This document shows, in pieces, positions 37,808 to 47,239 of a DNA stretch of 64,000 bases. The position numbers and the translations under genes were made by a program. The notes beneath the pieces are model-generated. The model was not told the origin of the DNA. It saw only the letters and a program-made list of their open reading frames with translations, and ran no database searches. Origin of the DNA: Pseudomonas typographi (GTDB taxonomy: Bacteria; Pseudomonadota; Gammaproteobacteria; Pseudomonadales; Pseudomonadaceae); the NCBI RefSeq assembly GCF_014694385.1, contig NZ_JAAOCA010000019.1, positions 1-64,000 of the forward strand, read 5' to 3'. Numbering within the stretch: position 1 is the first letter of the stretch; every line of letters begins with the position of its first letter.

Positions 37808-38764
37808 TCACAGGTCAAGTACCAGGCCATCGCCCAGGCCGCGTGAACAACAGATCAACATCTGGTTTCCGGCCTTGCGCTCGGCGGGGCTGAGCACGCT
37901 GTCACGGTGCTCTACGTGGCCGGCCAGTATTCTGACTTCACAGGCGCCGCACACGCCTTCTTCGCAGGAGTAGGCCACGTTCACCCCGGCGGCTTCGCAC
38001 GCCTGCAGCAAGGTTTGTTCGGGCGCCACGTTCACGGTAATGCCAGAGCGCTGTAGGTAGGCGCTAAAGCCGCCGCCGGGTTGCAAGGCCTCGGCGCTGG
38101 CGCTGAAACGCTCGCGGTGGGTGCGTTCAGCGGGCCGGGCGGCGGTCAAGCGGTCGAAGGCATCGACCATCGCCTGCGGCCCGCAACAATACAGTTGGGC
38201 ATCGGCCGGCAGCGCCGGCAGTACATCGGCCAAGCGCGGCACTGGGGCGCCTTCGCGGGTGGCGAACAGCTGTACCCCGGGCTGGCCCTGCAGCTCGGCC
38301 TGGAACAGCCAATGCTCGGCACGCGCAGCCCAGTAATACAGCTCCACTGGGCGGCCTTCGCCCTTGAGCTGGCGGTACATGGCCAGCAGCGGGGTAATGC
38401 CGATGCCGCCGGCCAGCAGCACGCTCGGCGCTGCGCCCGGTTGCACGGCGAAGTGGTTGCGCGGTGGCGAGAGGCGGTAGTGTTCCCCGACCACCGATTC
38501 GTAATGCAGGCGCCGTGAGCCGCCTTTGCCACCTTCGGCCAACTGCACGGCAATCAGATACTGCGAGGGATGCGGCTGCGGCCACAGCAGCGAATATTGC
38601 CGCACCAGCCCCGGTGCCAGTTGCACATCCACATGGGCCCCGGGCTCGAAGGCGGGCAATGCGTTGCCGCTGGGCGAGGCGAAGCGGTACAGGTTGACCC
38701 CGGGCGCCGCATACTCCACCGCGTGCAGGCGCAGTACCAGGCTACAGGGCTCAGATAACGCCAT
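37808..38764 (-). CDS. VanB-type oxygenase reductase (FMN + 2Fe-2S)
   Basis: A 318-residue phthalate-dioxygenase-reductase family protein that moves electrons from NAD(P)H to the Rieske oxygenase. It has flavin motif VRQYSLLWP, NAD site LLAGGIGITPLLAMY, and a C-terminal plant-type ferredoxin with CEEGVCGACEVRI and the fourth Cys in LICCSR. The gene overlaps the oxygenase gene by 14 bp, supporting a two-component oxygenase. Confidence 0.93.
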   Translation of the reverse strand: MALSEPCSLVLRLHAVEYAAPGVNLYRFASPSGNALPAFEPGAHVDVQLAPGLVRQYSLLWPQPHPSQYLIAVQLAEGGKGGSRRLHYESVVGEHYRLSPPRNHFAVQPGAAPSVLLAGGIGITPLLAMYRQLKGEGRPVELYYWAARAEHWLFQAELQGQPGVQLFATREGAPVPRLADVLPALPADAQLYCCGPQAMVDAFDRLTAARPAERTHRERFSASAEALQPGGGFSAYLQRSGITVNVAPEQTLLQACEAAGVNVAYSCEEGVCGACEVRILAGHVEHRDSVLSPAERKAGNQMLICCSRGLGDGLVLDL

Positions 38765-39809
38765 AGGTAATGCCCTTGTTACGCAGCCAGGTGCGGTAGC
38801 GTTGGCCCATCAGGTCGGTGCGGTGGTGCAGCTCGTAGCGCAGCTCTACCGGGATGCGTTCGGGGCGTTGGCTTTCGACGATGTCGCGGTCCTGGGCGAA
38901 CACCACGTCGGCGCGTTCGCGCACCGCTTCGGCGGTCGGCCGCGGGTTCACATCCAGCGCCGCCAACACCCGCACGATGCTGTGGGTGGCATCCAATGGC
39001 TGCACGGTGAACAGCGTGGTGAAGGTATCGCTGTGATCGGTCACGGGCAGCCCCTGGGCGTCGGCGGCCTGGGTGCGCTTGGAGAAGTAACCCACCAACG
39101 GGCGGAAGGTGTGATAGGTGTAGAACGCCACCAGCGGCTGGCCACGGGCATCGCCCCAGGGCTGGAACACCCGCACCTCGGAGGATTTAAGCCCGGTGTC
39201 GGTTTCTTCGACGGTGTATGGCTCCAGGCGGTCGGGGTTGTCCATCACGCCGTTGAGGCCGGCATGCACGAAGGGGAAGTGGCTGGCGTCGATGAAGTTT
39301 TCTACCGCCCGAAAGCCGTTGGCGGCGTAGGGGTAGGGCCCGCTGTGGACCTTCATGAAGCGCTCGTCTTTCCACTCCGGGAATTGCGGGATGTCGCTGG
39401 CCGGCGTACCCAGGCATACCCAAACGAATCCATAACGCTGCACCGCCGCGTAGGGAAAGGCCCGTGCTTTTTTCATCGGGGTTTCATCGGGCGCCGCCGG
39501 CATCAAGGTGCAGCCGCCTTCGCCGTTGTACTGCCAGCCGTGGTAGGGGCACACCACCTTGTCGTCCTTGATCCAGCCCTTGGACAACCGCGCCCCGCGA
39601 TGGATGCACAGGTCTTCCCAGACGTGCACCTGGCCATCGCTGCTGCGCCAAGCGATCAATTCGCGTTCCAACAGGCGCACCGGGTAGATCGTACCCTCGG
39701 CGAAATCATCGGCATAACCGATCACATGCCAGTCATTGAGCAACACCGGGTCTTGGCAACCATCGCCGGCGGTGAGGGGTTGTTGCGCTGAAACGGCGAT
39801 CAGGTTCAT
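38751..39809 (-). CDS. Rieske non-heme iron oxygenase, VanA/phthalate type
   Basis: A 352-residue class IA ring-hydroxylating or O-demethylating oxygenase. The Rieske ligands are CIHRG and CPYHGWQY. The mononuclear iron site is DASHFPFVH (His-X4-His), with a later Asp expected. ATG at 39809 has GAGG at good spacing; an in-frame ATG 15 bp upstream does not. With the reductase and flavin hydroxylase, a demethylation-then-hydroxylation or dioxygenation route for an aromatic acid is likely; the substrate is not determined. Confidence 0.92.
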   Translation of the reverse strand: MNLIAVSAQQPLTAGDGCQDPVLLNDWHVIGYADDFAEGTIYPVRLLERELIAWRSSDGQVHVWEDLCIHRGARLSKGWIKDDKVVCPYHGWQYNGEGGCTLMPAAPDETPMKKARAFPYAAVQRYGFVWVCLGTPASDIPQFPEWKDERFMKVHSGPYPYAANGFRAVENFIDASHFPFVHAGLNGVMDNPDRLEPYTVEETDTGLKSSEVRVFQPWGDARGQPLVAFYTYHTFRPLVGYFSKRTQAADAQGLPVTDHSDTFTTLFTVQPLDATHSIVRVLAALDVNPRPTAEAVRERADVVFAQDRDIVESQRPERIPVELRYELHHRTDLMGQRYRTWLRNKGITYGVI

Positions 39810-39846
39810 CACGGCGCCTCGCATGAGCCATTAATTAATCAACTCG

Positions 39847-39856
39847 TTAATTTATC
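39847..39856. promoter_or_regulatory. Candidate TetR site upstream of the Rieske operon
   Basis: TTAATTTATC here is the exact reverse complement of GATAAATTAA at 40742-40751 upstream of the tetR gene. It lies 38 bp upstream of the oxygenase start, next to a TTAATTAA palindrome (39831-39838). The shared AT-rich motif in two promoters of a GC-rich genome suggests a common operator. Confidence 0.5.
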
Positions 39857-39991
39857 GCTTGCAGTTGCCGTGCCAAAGAGTGTGTACACCCTAACTGGTT
39901 GTTTCTAACGTGGCGGCCCGGCGCCCCATGCCGTTTAACATGGCCGGCTGGCCCCGTTGCTGGGCACGCTGTTCCGCTTTGGTGCGCCGGG

Positions 39992-40708
39992 CTATGCCAG
40001 GTTCTGCGGTGCTGCCGAGATTCCCCCGACGACGAAACCGGTCACTTGCTCAATCAACGACTGGCAATCGTCGGCCTGGTACTGACCTTCGGGTACACGC
40101 TCTTCCATGCGGTGGCTGTCGGAGAATGCATACAGGTAGGTGCCCACCATCAGGGTGATGCGCCAATGAGCCTGCAGCGCCGATAAATGCGGCATCGCCT
40201 CTTGTAGCGCTTCTACGTAGCGTTCGGTCGACACACCATAGGCTTTATCGCGCAGTGCGTAGGAAATGTGCGGCGGCTCGGTGTGCAGGCGCGCCTGCAG
40301 GCGCAAAAAGTGCCGGCCTTGTTCGCTGGTACGCAGCGCCGCGGTGGGCAGCAGGAACGCCCGTACGATATCGCCCACGCTGGCGGTGCCGGCCTGGCGC
40401 ACGGCCTCGAGGTTGCGCAAACGCTCTTCGCTCACGGCCACGCCCCGGCGCAGGAACACCTCTTCGAACAGGCCGTACTTCGAGCCGAAGTAATAGTTGA
40501 TCAGCGCCTGGGTCACCCGGGCCTGGTCGGACACTTCCCGCAGGGTGGTGCCGGCATAGCCCAGGTTGGCGAACAGGCATTCGGCCGCATCGAGAATGGT
40601 TTCGCGTACCCCGCTGGCCCCCTCTGGCCGGCCGGGGCCTTTGCGCTTGGGTTTGGGTTTGGCGGGTGAAGCGGGCAGGGTGCCACGGCGGCCACTGACG
40701 GTTTGCAT
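39992..40708 (-). CDS. TetR-family regulator of the aromatic operon
   Basis: A 238-residue TetR-type repressor. A basic Lys/Pro/Arg-rich N-terminal arm (residues 10-30) precedes the HTH (TTLREVSDQARVTQALINYYF), then a helical ligand domain that looks like the TetR_C CecR-type (QARLHTEPPHISYAL). It is directly upstream of the Rieske gene in the same direction, with identical AT-rich motifs before both genes, so it probably represses itself and the operon. Confidence 0.9.
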   Translation of the reverse strand: MQTVSGRRGTLPASPAKPKPKRKGPGRPEGASGVRETILDAAECLFANLGYAGTTLREVSDQARVTQALINYYFGSKYGLFEEVFLRRGVAVSEERLRNLEAVRQAGTASVGDIVRAFLLPTAALRTSEQGRHFLRLQARLHTEPPHISYALRDKAYGVSTERYVEALQEAMPHLSALQAHWRITLMVGTYLYAFSDSHRMEERVPEGQYQADDCQSLIEQVTGFVVGGISAAPQNLA

Positions 40709-40741
40709 GCAAATGCTCGGAGGCGACGATAAAGCGCGTAA

Positions 40742-40751
40742 GATAAATTAA
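40742..40751. promoter_or_regulatory. Candidate TetR site upstream of tetR
   Basis: GATAAATTAA, 33 bp upstream of the TetR start, matches the inverted copy before the Rieske gene. It would allow autorepression. Confidence 0.45.
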
Positions 40752-40916
40752 TTGGCCGGCTCTTTAAATACGCGTGCACGGGCTTTTCGGCTGCCGCTTG
40801 CGGCCTTCGGCCGGCGACCGGGCCTGCCGCTCGTCGGCCGCCGGCGAAAAAACGGAAGCGCGCCGGCGTTGGCCGGTCCCAGATGTACACACCCGTGGCG
40901 ATGGAGCGGTGGCGGC

Positions 40917-41438
40917 ATGCACGATAACGACGAGCAAACACCCGAATACGCCAGCCGCCGCGAGCCGGTGGAAGAGGACATCGCCTTACAGCTAGGCACC
41001 TGGCGGTTCGAGCGCATCGGGCTGGCCGTGCTGTTGCTGTTGATATTGCTGGCCCTGCTGGGGCTGTTTTCCAAGGGGCCACTGAGCAATGCGAATGCCA
41101 GCAGCAGCGACGGCCAGTTAAGCGTGGAGTACCAGCGCTTCAGCCGCAATGACACAGAGGAACAACTGCACATCACCTTGCGGGCGGCCCCGGGGCAGCA
41201 ACTGGCGGTGGTGCTGGACCCGGCCTTGCTGCAGGCGGCGAACATCGAAGCCATGCACCCCTTGCCGGGCCCTTCGCGCAGCCAGGGGCAAGGGCTGAGT
41301 ATCCCCATGCTCGCCGACCCGCAAGGGGTGGCAGCCCTTTACCTGACGCTGCGAACCCAGGGCATAGGGCTGTTTCGTTGCCACCTGCAGGCCTCTACCG
41401 GGCAGGCATTGACCATCAACAAATTCATCTACCCCTGA
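40917..41438 (+). CDS. Single-pass membrane protein of unknown function
   Basis: A 173-residue protein with a charged cytoplasmic N-terminus (MHDNDEQTPEYASRREPVEE), one strong transmembrane helix (about 41-60, LAVLLLLILLALLGLF) and an exported beta-rich domain. ATG at 40917 is chosen because the codons before it are low-quality, Arg/Pro-rich sequence. It is 10 bp upstream of the DUF421 gene and probably cotranscribed. I do not recognise a named domain, though such a gene commonly precedes DUF421 genes in pseudomonads as I recall. Confidence 0.75.
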   Translation: MHDNDEQTPEYASRREPVEEDIALQLGTWRFERIGLAVLLLLILLALLGLFSKGPLSNANASSSDGQLSVEYQRFSRNDTEEQLHITLRAAPGQQLAVVLDPALLQAANIEAMHPLPGPSRSQGQGLSIPMLADPQGVAALYLTLRTQGIGLFRCHLQASTGQALTINKFIYP

Positions 41439-41448
41439 GGGCTTGCCA

Positions 41449-41901
41449 ATGGACTCCGTACTGCGCGCAGCGGTGATGTACTTCGTCGTGTGGGTGTTAT
41501 TCAAAGTGGCTGGGCGGCGCTCCTTGGCCGACTTGACCGCCTTCGATTTCGTATTGTTGTTGATCATCGGCGAAGCGACCCAACAAGCACTGCTAGGGGA
41601 CGATTTTTCCGTGACCAACGCAGTGCTGATCATCAGTACGCTGATCGCGATGGATGTGGTGTTCTCCTATGCCAAGCAGCGCTCCCCGGCGCTGGCCAAG
41701 CTCGATGGCGGCCCTACCATCGTGGTGGAGAACGGCCAACCGTTGAAGGCCCGCATGCGCCAGGCCCGTTTGACCGAGGCAGACATCATGGAAGCGGCGC
41801 GCTCCAACCAGGCCGTGGTGGACATGGCCGATATCCAGTACGCGATCATCGAACGCAACGGCACCTTGTCGATCATCCCCCGGCCACAGGCGCAGCAGTA
41901 G
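41449..41901 (+). CDS. DUF421 (YetF/YcaP-like) membrane protein
   Basis: A 150-residue protein with about three N-terminal transmembrane helices (VMYFVVWVLFKVAGRRSLAD; FDFVLLLIIGEATQQALLGD) followed by a small soluble domain with GGPTIVVENGQ and MRQARLTEADIMEAAR. This is the DUF421 family. A ribosome site TGAGGG overlaps the stop of the upstream gene, so the two genes are likely coupled. Function unknown; related YetF in Bacillus is tied to the spore/cell envelope. Confidence 0.88.
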   Translation: MDSVLRAAVMYFVVWVLFKVAGRRSLADLTAFDFVLLLIIGEATQQALLGDDFSVTNAVLIISTLIAMDVVFSYAKQRSPALAKLDGGPTIVVENGQPLKARMRQARLTEADIMEAARSNQAVVDMADIQYAIIERNGTLSIIPRPQAQQ

Positions 41902-41937
41902 CACCTGAGCGCGACCGCGCACCGAGCAACGTAGCCC

Positions 41938-44097
41938 CTAGGAGGCCGCGCCGTGGGTGGCGGCCGCCGGCTGTGCGGCAGTGACTACCTGCACACTCAG
42001 CCGTGGCGTGGCCAGGTCCAGCCCGGCCTCGTCCAGTGTGCGCTTGAGCAGCAGGTTGAAGGCCCGCGACACTTCCCACTGCTTGAGCGGCGCAGTCTTG
42101 AAGCGCGCCCGCAAAACGGCGGTGCCCTGGTCGAAGCTCTCCACCCCCTGGATTTCCAGCGGTGACCAGATCTCACGGCGCAGCAAGGCGTCTTGGCGAA
42201 TCTTTTGGCCCACTTCACGGATCAGCTTCATGGCCGCGTCGATGCCCATGCTATGGGGGATGGCCACGCGGAAGATGGCATAGCCGAATTCGCGCGAATA
42301 GTTTTTGATGCTTTTGATTTCGCTGAACGGGATGGTATGCACGATACCGTCGATGTCGCGCAGGCGTACGGTGCGGATGGTCAGGCCCTCGACCGTGCCC
42401 AGGTGGCCGCCCACATCGACGTAGTCGTCGATGGCCAGGGAATCCTCGACGATAATGAACAGCCCTGTGATCAAGTCGGCCACCAGCGACTGCGCGCCGA
42501 AGCCGATCGCCAGGCCGATCACACCCGCACCGGCCAGCAATGGTGTGACGTTTACCCCCATGTTGGCCAGGGCCACGATCGCGGCGATCACGAAGATGGC
42601 TACGAACAGCACGTTGCGAATCAGCGGCATCATGGTTTGCGCGCGGGCGTTGGCCACCCCTTTGCGCGAACGGTTCAGGGCGTGGTGGATACCGGTGTCG
42701 GCGAGGATCCACACCAGCCATGCCAGAAGCAAGGTGCCGCCCAGGCTTAACAGGCGCATGCTGATGTCGCGGCCATCGCCTTCGGCGAAGCGCACGAACG
42801 ACAGCCCCCATACCCGTAGCCCCAACTCGATGAACAGCGCCCATACCGCCAGGTGCGCCAAGGTGTAGCCGAACAGCTTCAGCCGTTCGGAATACGGCGC
42901 GTGCCGGCGTGGGTGTTTCACCGGGCGGGTGGCGTGGCGGCGCACCAAGCCGTTGAGCACGATGCACACCACCAGCAACACCGTGCAGATAAGCGCCTGG
43001 CGCAAGGCCGTGCTGGTGTCGCCGGCCGAGACGAAGGTCGACAGCAGCGACACCGCCACCAACAACAGCGCCGGGATATACCAGAAGGTGCCCAGCACTT
43101 CGATCGTATCGGTCAGTGCACGCCGATGCAGGCGCCGCTGCAGCGGTTGGTTGCAGATCAAGTGCGCCACGGGCCGGCGAAAGCGCAGGATAAACCAGCC
43201 GCTGCACAAAGCTGCCAGCACGTTGGCCAGGGTGGCGGCGCTCTGCGCCAGGTGCATGCCGAGGTTGGCCACCAGCCGTGGGTCGTTCAGGGCTTCGCCA
43301 AAGGCGGCAAAGCTGCCCACCAGCCACAGCAGGCGAAACGCGCGGCGGCGCAGGATGAACAGTGCCTGGTGGCGGTGGGGCCCGTCGAGCAACGAGAAGG
43401 CGATCACGCAGATGGCCGAGAAGCAGGTGCCCACCACCAGTGCGTAGGCCAATACCATGGCCAGGTCTTTACCGAGCGAGGAGGGCGCCCAATAACCGAC
43501 GAACAGCGTGATCACCAGTGCGACCAGCCAGGGCCCGAGCTTGCGCAGGGCGAAGCGCAGCAGGTCCCAGGTGCGTGGGTACTGGGGCAGTTCGTCGGTC
43601 AGGCCGAAGCGTTCGCGCACCCGTTGGCCGAGCCAGATCAGGCCATAAGCCAACAGGCTCCAAGCCAGCAGCACCAGGGCGAACACGCCGATCACCGGGA
43701 CCCATTCGGCCGGCGTCAGCGAGCGCTCGGCCAGTTCCTGGCGGGCCAAGGCCAATTCATCGCCCCAACGGGCGAACGGGCTGGCGTCGCCGCTGAATTG
43801 CGCCTCGAGCTCGCGCAGGCTGCTACCGACCAGCCCCAATACACCTTGTTCGGGCTGCACTTGGGCCTTTTCGGTCGCGTCGCGGAGTTTTTTCAAGTCT
43901 GCCAGCAGTTGGCTGCGTTGCTGGTCGTTTTCCAGGGTTTGGATCACCTGGTCGAGCGCCGGCCCAAGCGGCTCGGTGGCCTCGGGCTGGGCTTTGTGCG
44001 TGCCACCGAGCAGGCCCGGCAAGCCGGCGGCAGCCGCGCCGCCCTGCAACCCCAGGCACAGCGCCAGGCACAGCGCCCAACAGGCAAGGCGGTTCAT
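41938..44097 (-). CDS. Large MscS-family mechanosensitive channel
   Basis: A 719-residue channel that releases solutes under hypo-osmotic shock. A signal peptide (about 1-23) is followed by a short periplasmic helical domain and about ten transmembrane helices. The pore helix and beta domain near the C-terminus carry GAGVIGLAIGFGAQSLVADLITG, FIIVEDSLAIDDYVDVGGHLGTVE and the C-terminal RARFKTAPLKQWEV. Length and architecture resemble E. coli YbiO. Its start abuts the apeB stop. Confidence 0.93.
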   Translation of the reverse strand: MNRLACWALCLALCLGLQGGAAAAGLPGLLGGTHKAQPEATEPLGPALDQVIQTLENDQQRSQLLADLKKLRDATEKAQVQPEQGVLGLVGSSLRELEAQFSGDASPFARWGDELALARQELAERSLTPAEWVPVIGVFALVLLAWSLLAYGLIWLGQRVRERFGLTDELPQYPRTWDLLRFALRKLGPWLVALVITLFVGYWAPSSLGKDLAMVLAYALVVGTCFSAICVIAFSLLDGPHRHQALFILRRRAFRLLWLVGSFAAFGEALNDPRLVANLGMHLAQSAATLANVLAALCSGWFILRFRRPVAHLICNQPLQRRLHRRALTDTIEVLGTFWYIPALLLVAVSLLSTFVSAGDTSTALRQALICTVLLVVCIVLNGLVRRHATRPVKHPRRHAPYSERLKLFGYTLAHLAVWALFIELGLRVWGLSFVRFAEGDGRDISMRLLSLGGTLLLAWLVWILADTGIHHALNRSRKGVANARAQTMMPLIRNVLFVAIFVIAAIVALANMGVNVTPLLAGAGVIGLAIGFGAQSLVADLITGLFIIVEDSLAIDDYVDVGGHLGTVEGLTIRTVRLRDIDGIVHTIPFSEIKSIKNYSREFGYAIFRVAIPHSMGIDAAMKLIREVGQKIRQDALLRREIWSPLEIQGVESFDQGTAVLRARFKTAPLKQWEVSRAFNLLLKRTLDEAGLDLATPRLSVQVVTAAQPAAATHGAAS

Positions 44098-45387
44098 TCA
44101 GGGCAGTTCCTGGCTGGCGTAGAACGCACTGAGCACCTTGACCAGGTGCGCCAGGTCTTGGCTACCGGCCAGTTCCCGGATCGAGTGCATGGCGAAGGTG
44201 GGCAAGCCGATGTCGACGGTGCGTACGCCCAGGTGGCTGGCGATGATCGGGCCTATGGTCGAGCCGCAGCCCATGTCGCTACGCACCACGAAGCTTTGCA
44301 CGGGCACTTCTTCGGCCATGCACAGGTGGCGGAAGAACCCGGCGGTTTCGCTGTTGGTGGCGTAGCGCTGGTTGCTGTTGACCTTGATCACCGGGCCGGC
44401 GTTGAGCTTGGGCCCATGATTGCCGTCGTGCTTGTCGGGGTAATTGGGGTGTACGCCATGGGCGTTGTCGGCCGACACCAGCAGCGAACGCTGAATGGCC
44501 CGCACATAGTCGGCTTGGTCAGGCACTAGGCGCTGCAAGGTTTGTTCGAGCATTGGGCCGTCGGCACCGCAGGCCGACGTCGACCCGATTTCCTCGTGGT
44601 CGGTGCACACCAGCACGCAGGTTTCCTCGCCTTCGGCACCCAGCAGCGCTTGCAGGCCGGCATAGCAGGAGAGCAAGTTGTCGAGCCGGGCGCCGGCGAT
44701 GAATTCGCCGTTCAGGCCCACCACCGCGGCCGGTTGGGTGTCGTAAAACGACAGTTCGTAATCCAGCACCACATCGGCGTTCAGCCCGTGTTCGCGGCCC
44801 AGTTGGTCGGCGAGCAAGGCGCGAAAGTCAAAGCGTTCGCCACCGGGCACCTGGGCGAGGATAGGCGGCAGTTCGTTCTGCGCATTGATCGCCCAACCGT
44901 CATTGGCGCCGCGGTTAAGGTGGATCGCCAGGTTTGGAATGATCGCGATCGGCGTTTTGAAATCGACCCGCTGGCTTTCGACCTTGCCGCCCTCGCGGAA
45001 AGTCACCCGCCCGGCCAGCGACAGGTCGCGGTCAAACCACGGCGCCAATAGCGCGCCGCCGTACACTTCCACGCCCAGTTGCAAAAAGCCTTGGCGTTGC
45101 AGCTCGGGCTGCGGCTTGACCTTCAGGCAGGGGCTGTCGGTGTGCGCGCCGACCAGGCGGATACCGCCGGTGGCAGGTGATTGGCGGCCCATCCTCACGG
45201 CGATGATCGATGAGTCGTTGCGGGTCAGGTAATAGCGCCCATTGGGGCTGATGGCCCACGGGTCGCGCTCGTTGAGCCGCTGGTAACCGGCCGCTTCCAG
45301 GCGCTTGGCCAGGCTGGCGGTGGCGTGGAAGGGCGTGGGCGAGGCCTTGAGAAAGTCGATCAGGCCCTGGTTGAGCGTGTCTCGCAT
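44098..45387 (-). CDS. apeB: M18-family aminopeptidase ApeB
   Basis: A 429-residue di-zinc aminopeptidase of the M18 family (aspartyl aminopeptidase-like). It shows [16 protein letters not shown] (His-Asp metal ligands), [19 protein letters not shown] (catalytic Glu pair) and [16 protein letters not shown] with a late His. Start ATG at 45387 gives the exact family length. In P. aeruginosa the same order apeB-rluA-minE-minD-minC is found, as I recall. Confidence 0.94.
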   Translation of the reverse strand: MRDTLNQGLIDFLKASPTPFHATASLAKRLEAAGYQRLNERDPWAISPNGRYYLTRNDSSIIAVRMGRQSPATGGIRLVGAHTDSPCLKVKPQPELQRQGFLQLGVEVYGGALLAPWFDRDLSLAGRVTFREGGKVESQRVDFKTPIAIIPNLAIHLNRGANDGWAINAQNELPPILAQVPGGERFDFRALLADQLGREHGLNADVVLDYELSFYDTQPAAVVGLNGEFIAGARLDNLLSCYAGLQALLGAEGEETCVLVCTDHEEIGSTSACGADGPMLEQTLQRLVPDQADYVRAIQRSLLVSADNAHGVHPNYPDKHDGNHGPKLNAGPVIKVNSNQRYATNSETAGFFRHLCMAEEVPVQSFVVRSDMGCGSTIGPIIASHLGVRTVDIGLPTFAMHSIRELAGSQDLAHLVKVLSAFYASQELP

Positions 45388-45423
45388 GTTCAGTACTCCA
45401 GGCAATGGGCCGATTCTAGCGAA

Positions 45424-46059
45424 TCAGAACGGCGCGGGGCATTCGAAACGTAGGCGTTTGCCGCTGGCCGGGTGGCTGAAGCCCAGCAGGCTGGCGTGCA
45501 GGCACAGCCGCTCATGGGCCGCCAGGGCCTGTTCGTGGGCATACAGGCGGTCGCCCAGCAACGGGTGGCCGAGCGACAGCATATGCACCCGCAATTGGTG
45601 CGAGCGGCCGGTGATGGGCGTGAGTTCCACCCGGCAACCCTGGGCAAAGCGCTCCAGCACACGCCAGTAGGTCAGCGCGCGCTTGCCGTGTTCGAAGCAG
45701 ACCACGTGCCGTGGCTTGGTCGGTGGGTCGTAGCGCAAGGGCAGGTCGATACTGCCGCTGTCTTGCGCCGGTTGCCCCCAGCACAGTGCGGTGTAGGCCT
45801 TTTCGGTTTCACGGTCGTGGAATTGGCGCGACAGTTCGCGGTGGGCGGCCGGGTTGCGTGCCAGTAGGATGAGCCCACTGGTTTCCCAGTCCAGGCGGTG
45901 GACGATCAGCGCCTCGGGGTAGCCGTGCTGTTGCAGGCGGGTGATCAGGCAATCTTTATTGTCGTCGGCGCGGCCGGGCACCGACAGCAGCAAGGTCGGT
46001 TTGTCGACCACTAAAAACGCGGCATCCTCATGCAGGATGCGAATGTTGGACAGTGGCAT
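45424..46059 (-). CDS. rluA: RluA-family rRNA/tRNA pseudouridine synthase
   Basis: A 211-residue pseudouridine synthase modifying 23S rRNA U746 and tRNA U32 in E. coli. The catalytic Asp lies in IVHRLDWETSGLILLA. PITGRSHQLRVHML and HPLLGDRLYA complete the family signature. The short length without an S4 domain is RluA, not RluC/D. The start MPLSNIRILHED at 46059 is preferred to the longer frame. Confidence 0.93.
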   Translation of the reverse strand: MPLSNIRILHEDAAFLVVDKPTLLLSVPGRADDNKDCLITRLQQHGYPEALIVHRLDWETSGLILLARNPAAHRELSRQFHDRETEKAYTALCWGQPAQDSGSIDLPLRYDPPTKPRHVVCFEHGKRALTYWRVLERFAQGCRVELTPITGRSHQLRVHMLSLGHPLLGDRLYAHEQALAAHERLCLHASLLGFSHPASGKRLRFECPAPF

Positions 46060-46081
46060 TGCCAGTCTCTGCAAACGCACA

Positions 46082-46117
46082 CGCCCCGCACGCAAAGCCT
46101 GGGCCGCATGCGGGGCG
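46082..46117 (-). terminator. Stem-loop downstream of minE
   Basis: CGCCCCGCA (46082-46090) pairs with TGCGGGGCG (46109-46117), a perfect 9-bp stem with an 18-nt loop, 13 bp after the minE stop and before rluA. It is a likely end of the min transcript, without a strong T run. Confidence 0.5.
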
Positions 46118-46129
46118 AGTGCTTCCGGA

Positions 46130-46384
46130 TCAGCGATCCGGCAGGGTAATGTTCAGCTCGAGGATCGAACAACTGCCCTGGTTCTCCAGGGCCACGTGCA
46201 CGTCGTCGTTATCGATGGCCACGTATTTGCGGATCACCTCGACCAATTCCTTTTGCAGGGCCGGCAAGTAGTCGGGCGTATTGCGCTGGCCGCGCTCGTG
46301 GGCAACGATAATCTGCAGACGCTCTTTCGCCACCGAAGCGGTGTTGCCCTTTTTCCGGTCGCGAAAGAAGTCGAAAATATTCAT
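46130..46384 (-). CDS. minE: Cell division topological specificity factor MinE
   Basis: An 84-residue MinE that stimulates MinD ATPase and drives Min oscillation. The N-terminal membrane-targeting and anti-MinCD helix ([31 protein letters not shown]) and C-terminal dimerisation region (ISKYV-like VIRKYVAID) are intact. It overlaps minD by 4 bp. Confidence 0.98.
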   Translation of the reverse strand: MNIFDFFRDRKKGNTASVAKERLQIIVAHERGQRNTPDYLPALQKELVEVIRKYVAIDNDDVHVALENQGSCSILELNITLPDR

Positions 46385-47196
46385 TCACGGCCTCCAAACA
46401 AACGCTCCATCCAGCCTTTTTTCTTCACGTCGAGGAACCGGTGTGGCATTTCCTTGCCCAGCAGGCGGTCGACGGCATCGCTGTAGGCCTGGCCTGCGTC
46501 GCTTTGGTCGTCGAGGATCACCGGCACGCCAGAGTTCGACGCCTTGAGCACTGCGGTCGACTCGGGGATCACCCCCAGCAGGCGAATGGCGAGGATCTCT
46601 TCGACGTCTTCGACGCCGAGCATCTCGCCCTTGCTCACCCGCTCGGGGTTGTAGCGGGTCAGTAGCAGGTGTTCCTTGATCGGCTCTTCGTTGTTGGCGG
46701 CGCGGCGCGATTTACTTGAGAGCAGGCCGAGCATGCGGTCGGAGTCGCGCACCGATGACACCTCGGGGTTGGTGACCACGATGGCCTCGTCGGCGAAATA
46801 CATCGCCAGGCTGGCGCCTTTTTCGATACCGGCCGGCGAGTCGCAGATCACGAAGTCGAAGTCTTTGGCCAGTTCGGTGAGCACCTTTTCCACGCCGTCT
46901 TGGGTCAGCGCGTCTTTGTCGCGGGTTTGGCTCGCTGCCAGCACGTAGAGGTTTTCCAGGCGCTTGTCCTTGATCAGGGCTTGCTGCAAATTGGCCTCTT
47001 CGTTGACCACGTTGACGAAGTCGTACACCACGCGGCGTTCACAGCCCATGATCAGGTCGAGGTTACGCAGGCCCACGTCGAAGTCGACAATGACCGTTTT
47101 GTGGCCGCGCAACGCGAGGCCGGTGCCAATGGCGGCGCTGGTGGTGGTCTTGCCCACACCACCTTTGCCGGAAGTAACCACGATGATCTTGGCCAA
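46381..47196 (-). CDS. minD: Septum-site determining ATPase MinD
   Basis: A 271-residue deviant Walker A ATPase (KGGVGKTT, residues 11-18) that binds membrane by its C-terminal amphipathic helix ([11 protein letters not shown]) and recruits MinC. The start codon is TTG at 47196, behind [20 protein letters not shown] is the invariant family start, so TTG is well supported. A hairpin lies between minC and minD. Confidence 0.98.
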   Translation of the reverse strand: MAKIIVVTSGKGGVGKTTTSAAIGTGLALRGHKTVIVDFDVGLRNLDLIMGCERRVVYDFVNVVNEEANLQQALIKDKRLENLYVLAASQTRDKDALTQDGVEKVLTELAKDFDFVICDSPAGIEKGASLAMYFADEAIVVTNPEVSSVRDSDRMLGLLSSKSRRAANNEEPIKEHLLLTRYNPERVSKGEMLGVEDVEEILAIRLLGVIPESTAVLKASNSGVPVILDDQSDAGQAYSDAVDRLLGKEMPHRFLDVKKKGWMERLFGGRE

Positions 47197-47221
47197 GGTG
47201 TTTCACCCCTAAAAAGGAAAA

Positions 47222-47239
47222 CAAGGGCGCTAGCCCTTG
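47222..47239 (-). terminator. Intrinsic terminator-like hairpin between minC and minD
   Basis: CAAGGGC and GCCCTTG form a perfect 7-bp stem with a 4-nt loop. Read on the minus strand, it is followed by a T-rich run (TTTTCC then TTTTT). It sits in the 120-bp gap after minC, just before the minD ribosome site, and could partly attenuate minC-to-minD read-through. Confidence 0.6.

Noticed and set aside
40752..40916. Extension of the membrane protein gene upstream of 40917
   Set aside because: Arg/Pro/Gly-rich sequence unlike the rest; MHDNDEQTPEYASRRE is a normal start.
42853..44529. 558-codon plus-strand frame opposite the MscS-family gene
   Set aside because: Spans the real MscS start and the apeB end; Gln/His-rich antisense translation, no motif.
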